Below, piece by piece: positions 8,107 to 18,361 of a stretch of 33,800 bases of DNA. The stretch spans positions 1 to 33,800 of the forward strand of contig NZ_JADZBI010000009.1 in assembly GCF_020852195.1 (NCBI RefSeq), written 5' to 3'. The DNA comes from Hyphomicrobium sp. (GTDB lineage: Bacteria > Pseudomonadota > Alphaproteobacteria > Rhizobiales > Hyphomicrobiaceae). A program made the position numbers and the translations under genes. The stretch's first letter is position 1; every line of letters begins with the position of its first letter. The notes under the pieces were generated by a model. It ran no database searches and was not told the origin of the DNA. It was given only the letters and a program-made list of their open reading frames with translations.

Positions 8107-9699
8107 CTACTGGGTGACCACGAGGCAATCGAAGCCCTGCGGCTTCAGCGTCGTGCAGAGCTGATTGGGCTCCTTCGCGTTGGTGTAGGGCCCCAGCCTC
8201 ACGCGATAGAACGTGCCCATGCTGCCGATCACGGCCTCGTCGATCTCAGGCGTCACCATGCCGTCCCGCACCGGCGGGTAGCCGTGCAGCGTCTGCGCCA
8301 GCCGCTCGGCCTCCTCGCGCGAGCGCACGGCGGCGACCTGGAGCTTGTACTTGCCCGCCACTCCCGACGCCGCCACCTTGATCGGCTGCTGAGGCGCCGC
8401 GCCACCGGCGGAGCCCCAGGGCAGCTCATCCGGCGGCGACGATGCCGGCGGCGAATCCGGTCCCCGCTGCACCATCGACGACGTCTGCGCCGTCACCACC
8501 GTCGTATCCGATCCCCAGGTGCCCGGCTGCGGGGTCGATCCCGTCGTCACGGCAGCGGAAAGATCCGTCGTCGGCGCGGCGCTCGTGCCCGAGCCGAAGA
8601 TGTTGCCGAAGAAGTTGCTCACCGCCGTGCCCGTGCCGGCCAGCGGATTTCCGGCGGCGGCCGGCGCGGAGGAATCGGCCGGAGCGCCCATCGGGTTGAT
8701 GCCCGTGTCGGGTGCTGACGGCGGCGCATAGCTCGACGCCAGCGGCTGCGCGACCGGCGCCTCGCTGACGGCAACCGGTGCCGAGGCCGTCTGCGTGTCC
8801 CATGCCATCGCCGGAGCAGCGGCCGGAGCCGACTCGGCGAGCGTAACGCTGCCCTGCCCCTGGGAGGCGGCGGCGAACCCTGGATCGCCCGCGAAGCCGG
8901 TGGCCGGCACAGCGGCCGGGGCCGCCGCTGCCTGCTCCGGCTGCGACGAGCCCGTCAGCGACGGGAGAAAACTCCAGAATGACGACTGCTGGGTCTGCTG
9001 CGGCTGATCGGCCTGCGCGGGCGCCTGCGTGCTCTGCTCCGGCTGCGAGGATCCGCCCGTGAGCGAGGGCAGCGTCGGCAGCGAGGGCATCGAGAAATTG
9101 CCCCAGAAGCCTGGATTGGTGACATGCACGACCTGCGCACCGGTCGTCGGCGCGGGCGTCCCGGCCGCGGTCTTCGAGCTTTGATCGAGCGGCGCGGCGC
9201 CGATCGGTGGCGGCGTGTCGCCGAGCCCCGCCTCGCGATAGGCGAGCTGGCGCTCCTCGGTGGCCTTGGTCTTGTCCGCCTCGGAGAGACCACCCTTGAG
9301 CCAGACGGCCGTCGTCAGGTCGGAGATCGCCTGCGCGGGTTTCCCGAGGCGGCGCGCGGCTGCGCCGCGCAGATAGAGTGCCCGCGCCATCTGCGCGTTG
9401 GGAAGCCCACCACCGGAGAGCGCGACCGAAAGCTGCTGCTCGGCCCCCACCATGTCGCCGGACTCGAAGGCTCGGGCGCCGGCCGCATAGGCCCGCTGGA
9501 TGCCGGCGGTATCCTTTTGCGCCGGTGCGTCCTCCTCGCCCTTCTTCTTGGCCTGAGCGAGTGCCTCCGTGCAGGGCAAGCCTACGAGACCGACCGCAAG
9601 AACGGCAGCCGCGAGCCGCGGCACCTTGCGCCACCCCCGTCCCAATGGTCGTGCACCCGTGCGTTGACCGCCCGAGCCGCCATGCGTCGCATTGATCAT
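8107..9699 (-). CDS. Exported SPOR-domain protein with TPR-like N-terminus
   Basis: The protein is 530 residues when started at the ATG at 9699; the frame stays open upstream to 9786 but without a likely start. A signal peptide is visible (KVPRLAAAVLAVGLVGLP, with a cleavage-type ALAQA near residue 48). A TPR-like helical region follows (about residues 60-155; AYAAGARAFESGDMVGAEQQ and MARALYLRGAAARRLGKPA). Next comes a long Ala/Pro/Gln/Ser-rich linker with two similar PSLTGSSQPEQ-type blocks. The C-terminal SPOR domain (about 448-530) starts KYKLQVAAVRSREEAERLA and ends FYRVRLGPYTNAKE...FDCLVV. SPOR domains bind peptidoglycan lacking stem peptides, often at division sites, so a periplasmic cell-wall role is likely. 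It lies directly downstream of glmS. Confidence 0.85.
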   Translation of the reverse strand: MINATHGGSGGQRTGARPLGRGWRKVPRLAAAVLAVGLVGLPCTEALAQAKKKGEEDAPAQKDTAGIQRAYAAGARAFESGDMVGAEQQLSVALSGGGLPNAQMARALYLRGAAARRLGKPAQAISDLTTAVWLKGGLSEADKTKATEERQLAYREAGLGDTPPPIGAAPLDQSSKTAAGTPAPTTGAQVVHVTNPGFWGNFSMPSLPTLPSLTGGSSQPEQSTQAPAQADQPQQTQQSSFWSFLPSLTGSSQPEQAAAAPAAVPATGFAGDPGFAAASQGQGSVTLAESAPAAAPAMAWDTQTASAPVAVSEAPVAQPLASSYAPPSAPDTGINPMGAPADSSAPAAAGNPLAGTGTAVSNFFGNIFGSGTSAAPTTDLSAAVTTGSTPQPGTWGSDTTVVTAQTSSMVQRGPDSPPASSPPDELPWGSAGGAAPQQPIKVAASGVAGKYKLQVAAVRSREEAERLAQTLHGYPPVRDGMVTPEIDEAVIGSMGTFYRVRLGPYTNAKEPNQLCTTLKPQGFDCLVVTQ

Positions 9700-9819
9700 G
9701 CGCCCTGTGTTCCCTGCCGCTGTTAAAACGCAGCACCCCGCGATGTGGTTTAGGTCAATCACACGGAAGAGGCAAATCCGGGGCACTACGATGGCAGGGC
9801 TTATCCCCCCGTTGTCCCC

Positions 9820-11640
<1,821 letters not shown>

Positions 11641-11706
11641 CCGTGCGCCCTTCGCTGCCCTGGAATGGAGAGGATTGATGATACGGACACTTTGATATTG
11701 CCCTAC

Positions 11707-11726
11707 GAAAGCCGGGCCACGCTTTC
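11707..11726 (-). promoter_or_regulatory. Small stem-loop in the glmU-glmS gap
   Basis: GAAAGC at 11707-11712 and GCTTTC at 11721-11726 form a perfect 6-base stem with an 8-base loop, about 80 bases before glmS. No T-run follows on the minus strand, so it is not a clear terminator. It may be a leader structure of glmS or chance. Confidence 0.2.
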
Positions 11727-11769
11727 AAATCAAAGAATATGTCGAATCTTAACGGATCTTACCGCCGTA

Positions 11770-13128
11770 TTACTTGCCTTTGGCTGCTTTCCTGCGCGCC
11801 ATCATGGTGCGGAACTTCAGCGCCCACCCGGGCCGCTCGTCCTGCGCGCTGCGCTCGAGCGCCAGTGAATCCGCGGCCACATCCTTGGTGATCACGCTGC
11901 CCGACCCGATGTAGGCTCCGTCGCCGATCTTGACCGGCGCCACCAGCGCCGAGTTCGAGCCCACGAACGCCCCGGCGCCGACCTCGGTCCTGTGCTTGAA
12001 GAAGCCGTCGTAGTTGCAGAAGATCGTGCCCGCGCCGATGTTGGCGTTGGACCCCACCGACCCGTCACCGAGATAGGAGAGGTGGTTGGCTTTCGCCCCG
12101 TCGCCGAGCGCGACGTTCTTGACCTCGACGAAATTGCCGATGTGCACGTCGCGGCCGAGCACGGCGCCGGGCCTGAGCCGCGCGAACGGTCCCACGCGCG
12201 CGCCGGCGCCCACGTGCGCCCCTTCGAGATGGGAGTTGGCCTTGATCTCCGCCCCGTCGTCGACGCGCACGCCGGGCCCGAAGAACACGTTGGGCTCGAT
12301 CACGACGTCACGCCCGAGCACAGTGTCGAACGCGAGCCAAACCGTCTCCGGGGCAATCAGCGTGACGCCCTCGGCCATCGCGCGCGCCCGCGCCCGCCGC
12401 TGCCATAGCGCCTCAGCCTGGGCCAGCTCGCCGCGCGCGTTGACGCCGAGCACCTCGTCCTCGTCGCAAAGGACCACGGCGGCGCGGCCCCCGCCCGCGC
12501 GCACGAGCGCCACTGCGTCGGTGAGATAGAATTCGCCCTTGGCGTTGTCGTTGCCGATGCGGTCAAGCACGTCGAGCGGCGCGTCGAGCCGGAACGCCAT
12601 CACGCCCGAGTTGCAGAGCCGCACCGCGCGCTCGGCCTCGCTCGCGTCCTTGGCCTCGCGGATAGCCTCCAGCGTGCCGTCCGCCGCCGTCAGCAGGCGC
12701 CCGTAGCTGCCGGGATCACGCGCCTCGAAGCCGAGCACGGCCAGCGCCGCGCCGCGGTCCAGCTCGCCGAGGAGCTTGCGCACGGTCTCCGGCGTGATGA
12801 GCGGCGTATCGGCAAACAGCACGAAGAGGTCGCCCGCATGTCCCGCGATCGCCTCGCGGGCGGCGAGCACAGCGTCCGCCGTCCCGCGCTGGTTCTCCTG
12901 CACGAAAACTGTCGCCTGCGGAGCCGCCGCCAGCGCCTCCGCGCGCACGGCCTCCATGCCGGGCCCCACGACCACCGCCAGCCTGTCGCCGCCGACGCCC
13001 TGGGCGAGCGCCAGCACATGCCCCAGCATCGAGCGCCCGGCGATGCGATGCAGCACCTTGGGCAGCTCCGAGCGCATACGCGTTCCCTTGCCGGCGGCAA
13101 GTATGACGGTGAGCAGCGGACGGCTCAT
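11770..13128 (-). CDS. glmU: Bifunctional UDP-GlcNAc pyrophosphorylase / glucosamine-1-phosphate acetyltransferase GlmU
   Basis: GlmU acetylates glucosamine 1-phosphate and then uridylylates it, giving UDP-GlcNAc. The 452-residue length is typical. The N-terminal nucleotidyltransferase half has LAAGKGTRM at residues 10-18 and then LPKVLH. The C-terminal left-handed beta-helix half has many hexapeptide turns. It also has ANHLSYLGD, carrying the catalytic-type histidine, and the GAGTIFCNYDG acetyl-CoA region. The tail is basic (RKAAKGK). It leads the glmU-glmS pair on the minus strand and is divergent from a SPOR-like membrane protein gene. Confidence 0.98.
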   Translation of the reverse strand: MSRPLLTVILAAGKGTRMRSELPKVLHRIAGRSMLGHVLALAQGVGGDRLAVVVGPGMEAVRAEALAAAPQATVFVQENQRGTADAVLAAREAIAGHAGDLFVLFADTPLITPETVRKLLGELDRGAALAVLGFEARDPGSYGRLLTAADGTLEAIREAKDASEAERAVRLCNSGVMAFRLDAPLDVLDRIGNDNAKGEFYLTDAVALVRAGGGRAAVVLCDEDEVLGVNARGELAQAEALWQRRARARAMAEGVTLIAPETVWLAFDTVLGRDVVIEPNVFFGPGVRVDDGAEIKANSHLEGAHVGAGARVGPFARLRPGAVLGRDVHIGNFVEVKNVALGDGAKANHLSYLGDGSVGSNANIGAGTIFCNYDGFFKHRTEVGAGAFVGSNSALVAPVKIGDGAYIGSGSVITKDVAADSLALERSAQDERPGWALKFRTMMARRKAAKGK

Positions 13129-13431
13129 GACGGAACCTTGAATCTGGAAAGCGCGAATCCGGGCCGCACGCTAGCCTTCCCCCTCTTCCGGCGCAAATAA
13201 CCGCTGGCCGGCGGCGGCGTTGCTCCGGCGTCGCCAGGCGGCTGATTTCCCCAAATCGTCCACAGTTGCATCGGCCCGCAAAGTTGACCCCCTGGGGGCG
13301 ACTCAGACACCACCGTAGCAAGGTTGAGGTCGCGTCGCCCGGGATCGTCGAAGAGGTCCGACGAAGGGTCCAACGCCCGGCTGCGGCGCGGTGAGATGCC
13401 TCCATATCAGTAGGGTTCCGGAAAGCAAATC
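13129..13431. other. Divergent intergenic region between glmU and the SPOR-like gene
   Basis: This 303-base region contains the candidate glmU promoter and presumably the promoter for the plus-strand gene, for which I see no convincing boxes. An open frame on the minus strand here (13125-13373) has no ribosome site and no recognisable protein character, so I do not call it a gene. Confidence 0.5.
13169..13196 (-). promoter_or_regulatory. Candidate promoter for glmU
   Basis: On the minus strand, TTGCGC (13191-13196) is followed after 16 bases by CTAGCG (13169-13174), which would place the transcript start some 35 bases before the glmU ATG. The pattern resembles the TTGCCG / CTAGAT pair at 15841-15869. 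This is a weak motif match. Confidence 0.3.
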
Positions 13432-14265
13432 ATGTCCGAAAAAAGCTTGCCCCAGCCGAGCTCGCCGCTTGCCAAGAGCGGCAGGTTCACGCGCTACTCC
13501 CTGATCTGGGCCGCGGCGGCACTCGTCTCGCTCCTCTATCTGGTGCTGCTGGCCACCCAGCCGGCCCTAGTCGCCGACCTCTTGGGGGCGAGCACCGAGA
13601 CCGCAGAGCATGACGCCACGCAGCAAGTCCTCGGCGAGACCGTGGCCGAGGTCCGCACGCTGCGCGACACCATCGACCTCTTCCGCAACGAGCTGATCGA
13701 GATCCGGGCCCAGGTCTCGAGCCAGAACGACATCGCGCGCGACCTCGCGACCCGCGTCGCAACCCTCGAGGCGGAGCCGGCCGAGCCGCAGAAGGTTGCC
13801 GCCAACGAGGCCGCGTCGAAGACCAAGGAGGCGGCCGCAGCTAAGAAGGCCGCCAAGGACGCACCTCCCGCCAAGAAGACGGCGAAGGCCGAATCCAACC
13901 TCGAGACCGGCAGCGTGGCGCAGCAGGCCGCCGGAGCGCCGATCACCTTCGGCCCGCCCGTCGTCACGCCGGCCGCGACCCCGCCCCCGGCGGCGCCGGT
14001 CAACACTCTTATCGGCGTGCAGATCGCCACCGGCCCGTCCGTCGACAGCCTGCGGCTGAGCTGGACGCTGCTCAACGAGCGCCACGGCGACACCTTCCGC
14101 TCGCTCCAGCCGCGCTACACGACGGACATGTCCGGCTCCGAGCGGACCTTCGATCTGATCGTGGGACCGGTTGCGAGCGTCGACGACGCCCGCCGGCTGT
14201 GCCAGGAGCTGGCCATGAAGGCAACGCCCTGCACCGTCAGCCGCTTCACCGGCGACGCGCTTTGA
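13432..14265 (+). CDS. Membrane-anchored protein with coiled coil and SPOR-like C-terminus
   Basis: I do not recognise a named gene. The 277-residue protein has one transmembrane segment (about residues 22-43, SLIWAAAALVSLLYLVLL), so it is probably anchored with its bulk in the periplasm. A probable coiled coil follows (about 60-115, with regular hydrophobic spacing in VLGETVAEVRTLRDTIDLF). Then comes a Lys/Ala-rich stretch, a Pro-rich linker, and a C-terminal domain of about 80 residues. That domain (IGVQIATGPSVDSLRLSW ... FDLIVGPVASVDDARRLCQEL) has the strand-helix-strand pattern of SPOR repeats. It is divergent from glmU, so SPOR-type proteins lie on both sides of the glmSU genes. Start by ATG with a modest GGAAAG site. 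Confidence 0.75.
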   Translation: MSEKSLPQPSSPLAKSGRFTRYSLIWAAAALVSLLYLVLLATQPALVADLLGASTETAEHDATQQVLGETVAEVRTLRDTIDLFRNELIEIRAQVSSQNDIARDLATRVATLEAEPAEPQKVAANEAASKTKEAAAAKKAAKDAPPAKKTAKAESNLETGSVAQQAAGAPITFGPPVVTPAATPPPAAPVNTLIGVQIATGPSVDSLRLSWTLLNERHGDTFRSLQPRYTTDMSGSERTFDLIVGPVASVDDARRLCQELAMKATPCTVSRFTGDAL

Positions 14266-14584
14266 TCATCCTCGCGCGCACGAGCGGCAAAGCACACGCT
14301 TTCACGGCACGCGGTCTTACAACCGCGTGCCGGCGCATCGGTCAAGAGTGATCTGCTGAACACGCGCACGAAGTTCCTGCCAGCGTAAAGATCGGGGACA
14401 CTTGCGTGGGTCCCGACCTACGTCGGGATGACGTCTGGTATGTGGACACCGCCCGTCCTGTCTCGACGTCATCCCGGCGAAGGCCGGGACCCACGCCAGC
14501 ATCCACACCCGCGACATCAGAAGTCGCCACCGACCTCTCCGCGGCTGCACGATCTTGCGAGCGGCCGGTAAGGGCCAGCCTCCG
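14266..14584. other. Convergent intergenic region carrying the palindrome pair
   Basis: The 319-base space between the SPOR-like gene and ypfJ holds the inverted repeat pair at 14404-14496. Apart from that I see no gene, promoter or RNA here. Confidence 0.5.
14404..14496. repeat. Near-perfect inverted pair of palindromic repeat units
   Basis: The 31-base unit at 14404-14434 (GCGTGGGTCCCG through GGGATGACGT) and the inverted unit at 14466-14496 match at 28 of 31 positions, with a 31-base spacer. Each unit is itself an imperfect hairpin (GTCCCGAC / GTCGGGA type). This is the clearest example of the window's palindrome family. It sits between two convergent genes. Confidence 0.85.
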
Positions 14585-15580
14585 CTACAGCTCACCCGAG
14601 TTGAAGGTATCGCAGGACTTTATCTGGCCGGACTGGAAGCCGCGCTTGAACCAGTCCTGCCGTTGCGCCGACGTGCCGTGGGTGAACGCGTCCGGCACCA
14701 CGCGGCCCTGCGTGCGCTTCTGGATCATGTCGTCGCCGATCTGGGCCGCGGCGTTGAGCCCCTCGTCGATATCGCCGTCCTCGAGCCGGTTCTTGAGCTG
14801 ATGGTTGAGGTTGGCCCACACGCCCGCCAGGCAGTCCGCCTGCAGTTCCATCATGACCTGGATGCGGTTGCCTTCGCGCTCGCTGACCCGTGCCTTGGCC
14901 CGCTGCACCTGATCCGAGATGCCGAGCAGCGTCTGCACGTGGTGGCCGACCTCGTGCGCGATGACGTAGGCCTGCGCGAAATCCCCCGGCGCGTTGAAGC
15001 GACGCTTCAGCTCGTCATAGAAGACGAGGTCCACGTAGACCTTCTGGTCGAGCGGACAATAGAACGGCCCCATGGCGGACATGCCGACGCCGCACGCCGT
15101 CCGCGTGCCGCCGCTGAACAGCACGAGCTGCGGCTCCTTGTACTGCTTGCCGAAACTCTCGAACACCCGGTTCCACACGTCTTCGGTATCGGCGAGCACG
15201 CGCGAGATGAACACCTTCATCTCGTCCTCCGCCTTGGGCACGGGCTGCGCCTGCTGGCCTGGCTGCGTCTCCGATCCCGGCAGCCCCGGGATGTCGAACG
15301 GATTGCTGTCGCGCCGCGGCACCTGCTGCTTCTGATCGGGAATCTGCTGCGAGATGTCGGGGAAGCCCTGGCCGCCGCCGAGCAACACCTCGAGCGGGTT
15401 GATGCCGAAGAACAGCATGATGGCGCCGAGGATCAGGAGCGTGGTGAGGCTCATGCCGCCCTTGCCGCCGATCGGGATCTGCACGCCGCGCCCGCCGCCG
15501 GGAAAACGGAAGCCACCGCCGCCCTGTCCGCGGCGGTCGTCAACGTGGTTGCTCTGGCGGTCGTCGTCTTCGTAGCGCAT
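14585..15580 (-). CDS. ypfJ: YpfJ-type neutral zinc metallopeptidase (PF04228 family)
   Basis: The 331-residue protein starts with the family's typical charged segment (MRYEDDDRQSNHVDDRRG). A Gly-rich stretch and one transmembrane segment (about residues 44-62, SLTTLLILGAIMLFFGI) follow. The C-terminal domain has SGGTRTACGVGMSAMGPFYC, the zinc-binding HEVGHH motif and the downstream ELQADCLAG block that supplies the third ligand in related peptidases. The substrate is unknown. The longer open frame up to 15745 is rejected as start because family homology begins at the ATG at 15580. The protein is probably membrane-anchored with a periplasmic catalytic domain. Confidence 0.9.
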   Translation of the reverse strand: MRYEDDDRQSNHVDDRRGQGGGGFRFPGGGRGVQIPIGGKGGMSLTTLLILGAIMLFFGINPLEVLLGGGQGFPDISQQIPDQKQQVPRRDSNPFDIPGLPGSETQPGQQAQPVPKAEDEMKVFISRVLADTEDVWNRVFESFGKQYKEPQLVLFSGGTRTACGVGMSAMGPFYCPLDQKVYVDLVFYDELKRRFNAPGDFAQAYVIAHEVGHHVQTLLGISDQVQRAKARVSEREGNRIQVMMELQADCLAGVWANLNHQLKNRLEDGDIDEGLNAAAQIGDDMIQKRTQGRVVPDAFTHGTSAQRQDWFKRGFQSGQIKSCDTFNSGEL

Positions 15581-15840
15581 GAAGGCACCCGTGGTCGGTT
15601 TCTCTCGTCCCGACCATAGCGCCAGAGGCGGGACAAGGGCCAGTCGTTTGGACCCGCAGGGCGTCATACGTGCCGGTCTTGCGGGCACTCTTCGCCGAAA
15701 CTTTGCGCTGACACCGGGGCCGGCAGCGCCGATGCGCTGCAGCATGACAGCCCAGCGATCTGACCTGCCACGCTTTTTCCATCATACGAGTATTGGCATG
15801 TCGATTGCTGAAGATGATCGCAGGGACCGTCCGGCGGCGA

Positions 15841-15869
15841 TTGCCGCCTGCGCACGCAGAGTGCTAGAT
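15841..15869 (+). promoter_or_regulatory. Candidate promoter of a small gene
   Basis: TTGCCG (15841-15846), a 17-base spacer, and CTAGAT (15864-15869) form a good alphaproteobacterial housekeeping-type promoter. It lies about 45-50 bases before an ATG with a ribosome site at 15920. The remaining stretch from ypfJ at 15580 up to this point shows no gene. Confidence 0.45.
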
Positions 15870-15919
15870 CGAACCGCCGTTGTCGGGGCCCGGCGTCACG
15901 TTCGCGTTCAGGGGGAAAC

Positions 15920-16114
15920 ATGTTGTCACGACCGCTGCCACCGTTTCGCGCTAAGCCGTCGCAAAAGCCGCTCGTCCCGAAGCTCCCGAGCGAAAGTCGG
16001 AAGGACGCGGACGGGATCTCGGTGAAGGCCCGCCGCCTGCCGATCAGGTTCGCGCGCCTCAGTGCCGCGCCTTCCCTCAAGGTCCTGGGCCGCACCCCCG
16101 ACCAGCACGTCTGA
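15920..16114 (+). CDS. Possible small basic protein of 64 residues, unrecognised
   Basis: I do not recognise this protein. It is short and basic (many Arg and Lys, for example KPLVPKLPSESRKD and KARRLPIRFARL) with no membrane segment or Cys pair. Support for its being real is contextual. A promoter-like pair lies upstream at 15841-15869, a CAGGGGGAAAC ribosome-site sequence ends just before the ATG, and the frame closes just before a palindromic repeat at 16138. Against it are the lack of any family match I can recall and ordinary high-GC composition that can produce chance frames. It converges with the SDR gene. Confidence 0.4.
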   Translation: MLSRPLPPFRAKPSQKPLVPKLPSESRKDADGISVKARRLPIRFARLSAAPSLKVLGRTPDQHV

Positions 16115-16137
16115 GCAAGATCTACGCGCACCAGCAC

Positions 16138-16183
16138 TGTCATCCCGGCCGAGCGGCGCAAGCCGCGAGAGCCGGGACCCAGG
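16138..16183. repeat. Palindromic repeat unit, single copy
   Basis: It runs from TGTCATCCCGG to CCGGGACCCAGG with the internal palindrome GCGGCGCAAGCCGC. The ends are the same as in the copies at 2206-2316 and 14404-14496. It lies 18 bases after the SDR stop, between that gene and the small convergent ORF, where it could serve as a transcript end. Confidence 0.75.
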
Positions 16184-16201
16184 GCCGCTTGCGAGGCGCC
16201 T

Positions 16202-16957
16202 CTACAGTCCCGCAGACATGCCGCCGTCGACAGCCAGCTCCGCGCCGGTGACGTAGAGCGAATCCGCGCTCGCAAAAAACAGCGCCGCCTTGGCGATGTC
16301 CTCGGGCGTGCCGAAGCGGCGCATGGGCGTCTTGTCCAGCAGCGCCTTGCTGACCAGCGGGTTCTTCAGAAAGCGCTCGGTCAGGGCCGTATCGATGTAG
16401 CCCGGCGCCAGCGTGTTGACGCGGATGTTGTAGGGCGCGTACTCGACGGCCAGCGCCTTGGTCAGCGCCGTGACGGCACCCTTCGTCGCCGAGTAGCCGG
16501 CAAGCTGGCGAAGGCCGCGACGCCCCATGATCGACGAGACGTTGATCAGCGAGCCCTCGCCCGACGCCTTGAGCAGGCCGAAGGCGTCGCGCGCGATGCG
16601 CACCACGCCGTCGAGGTTCACCTCCCGGATCTTCACCCAGTCCGCATCCGTGAGATGGCGGAAGTCGCTGCGCACGTTGAGCCCGGCATTGTTGACCACC
16701 ACGTCCGCGCGGCCGAACGCGCGCTCGACCTCGCGAAAGAGCGCCGACACGTCCTGCCCGCGCGACACATCGACCGTCATCGCCGTCGCCGCGAGCCCCT
16801 GCGCGCGCAAGGCGTCCGCAACTGCCGCGGCGCTCTCGCCGTTGACATCGGTGACGTACACATGTGCGCCTTCGGCGGCGAACAGGCTGGCGATGGCACG
16901 GCCGATGCCCGCGCCTGCGCCTGTCACCACGGCCACCTTGTCCTTCAGTCGATCCAT
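16202..16957 (-). CDS. Short-chain dehydrogenase/reductase (classical SDR)
   Basis: The 251-residue protein is a cytoplasmic NAD(P)-dependent oxidoreductase of unknown substrate. It has the cofactor motif TGAGAGIG (residues 12-19), an Asp at residue 37 after the second strand, which favours NAD(H), and NNAG at 89-92. The catalytic set is Asn114, Ser142, Tyr155 and Lys159 (YSATK). The end TGAELAVDGGMSAGL is typical of the FabG-like subgroup. That subgroup includes 3-oxoacyl-ACP reductases, glucose dehydrogenases and many sugar or hydroxy-acid dehydrogenases, and nothing here chooses between them. The gene starts 30 bases after gor on the same strand and is probably co-transcribed with it. Confidence 0.92.
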   Translation of the reverse strand: MDRLKDKVAVVTGAGAGIGRAIASLFAAEGAHVYVTDVNGESAAAVADALRAQGLAATAMTVDVSRGQDVSALFREVERAFGRADVVVNNAGLNVRSDFRHLTDADWVKIREVNLDGVVRIARDAFGLLKASGEGSLINVSSIMGRRGLRQLAGYSATKGAVTALTKALAVEYAPYNIRVNTLAPGYIDTALTERFLKNPLVSKALLDKTPMRRFGTPEDIAKAALFFASADSLYVTGAELAVDGGMSAGL

Positions 16958-16987
16958 GCGTGCTTCTCAAAACCCTCGCCGCTCTTG

Positions 16988-18361
16988 CTAAATCCCCGGT
17001 GCCGGAACCCACTTCTCGCGCATCGTCACCAGCTCCTCGGCGGCGGAAGGATGCAGCGCCACCGTGGCGTCGAAATCCGCCTTGCTCGCGCCAAGCTGAA
17101 GCGCCACCGCCGCCGTCTGCACGATCTCGGCCGCATCCGGCCCCAGCACCTGGCAGCCGAGCACGCGGTCCGTCGCCCGGTCGACGACGAGCTTCATCAG
17201 CATGCACTCGGCGCGTCCCGAAAGCGTGTTCCGCAGGGGACGGAAGCGCGACTTGTAGATGTCGAGCTCATGCCCGAGCTCCCGCGCCGCCGCCTCCGAG
17301 AGGCCGACCGTCGCCAGCTCCGGCGTCGTGAACACGCCCGTCGGCACCAGCGCATGATCGACCTGCGTCGGCCGCTCGCCGAACACCGTGTCGGCGAAGG
17401 CGTGGCCCTCGCGGATAGCGACCGGCGTCAGGTTCACGCGGTCCGTGACGTCGCCGACGGCGTAGATGCCTTTGGCCGTCGTCTCCGAGAAGCTATCGAC
17501 GATGATCTCGCCGCGCGCGCCCGTGCGCACGCCGGCCGTCTCGAGCCCGAGATCGTGGGTGGCGGGCTCGCGCCCGATGGCGGAGAGCACGAGGTCCGTC
17601 TCGAGGCTGCCGCCGCTGTGCAGCGCCACGTGGAAGCAGCCCACGTCCTGCGCCACGCCGGCCAGTGCCTCGTTCATCACGAGCCGGATGCCGCGTGCCG
17701 CCAGCGCCTCCATGAGCCCGTCGCGCAGATCCTCGTCGAACCCGCGCAGCACCTTGTCACGCCGGTGGATCAGCGTCGTCTCGACGCCGAGCCCGGCGAA
17801 GATCGAGGCGAACTCCACCGCGATATACCCGCCGCCGCATACGACGATGCGCTTCGGCAGCGTCTTCATCTCGAAGATCTCGTTCGAGGTGACGATGTGG
17901 GCCGCGCCGGGGATGTCGCCATAGCGCGAAGGCCGCCCGCCCGTCGCGATCAGGATCGTGCGCGCCGTGATGCGCTGCCCGTCCGCGAGCTTGACCGCGC
18001 CCGGCCCATCGACCTTCGCCCGCGTCGTGAAGGTCGCGACGCCCTTGGCCTTGAGGTTGCCCTCGTAGATCTGCTCGAGCCGATGGATCTCGCGGTCCTT
18101 GTTGGCGATCAGCGTCGCCCAGTCGAAGGTGGCCTCCCCGCTCGTCCAGCCGAACCCGCGCGCATCCTCGAACTCATCGGCAAACCGCGACGCGTAGACG
18201 AGGAGCTTCTTCGGCACGCAGCCACAGATGACGCACGTGCCGCCGAAGCGGTCGCACTCCGCGAGCCCCACCTTTGCGCCATAGCCGGCCGCGATGCGCG
18301 CTGCGCGCACGCCGCCGGAGCCACCGCCGATAACGAAGAGATCGAAGTCCGTTTGTGCCAT
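16988..18361 (-). CDS. gor: Glutathione-disulfide reductase
   Basis: This FAD enzyme uses NADPH to keep glutathione reduced in the cytoplasm. The 457-residue protein has the FAD motif VIGGGSGG near residue 10. The redox motif GGTCVICGCVPKK has active-site cysteines at 43 and 48. The NADPH-binding segment is GGGYIAVEFA followed by HRRDKVLRGFD, whose arginines fit NADPH. The C-terminal dimer-interface segment VALHPSAAEELVTM carries the catalytic His-Glu pair. The start at 18361 (MAQTDFDLFVIGG) was preferred to 18421 on family length. One oddity is Cys46, inside the redox motif, where the family usually has Arg (CVIRGC as I recall it). The change needs only CGT to TGT. Confidence 0.93.
   Translation of the reverse strand: MAQTDFDLFVIGGGSGGVRAARIAAGYGAKVGLAECDRFGGTCVICGCVPKKLLVYASRFADEFEDARGFGWTSGEATFDWATLIANKDREIHRLEQIYEGNLKAKGVATFTTRAKVDGPGAVKLADGQRITARTILIATGGRPSRYGDIPGAAHIVTSNEIFEMKTLPKRIVVCGGGYIAVEFASIFAGLGVETTLIHRRDKVLRGFDEDLRDGLMEALAARGIRLVMNEALAGVAQDVGCFHVALHSGGSLETDLVLSAIGREPATHDLGLETAGVRTGARGEIIVDSFSETTAKGIYAVGDVTDRVNLTPVAIREGHAFADTVFGERPTQVDHALVPTGVFTTPELATVGLSEAAARELGHELDIYKSRFRPLRNTLSGRAECMLMKLVVDRATDRVLGCQVLGPDAAEIVQTAAVALQLGASKADFDATVALHPSAAEELVTMREKWVPAPGI

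Noticed and set aside
11641-11769. A glmS ribozyme or small-RNA target in the glmS leader
   Set aside because: I see only a 6-base hairpin; no ribozyme core is present and that class is not known from alphaproteobacteria.
15581-15840. A tRNA or structured RNA gene in the gap upstream of ypfJ
   Set aside because: No T-loop GGTTC-type sequence, acceptor pairing or other RNA signature could be found.
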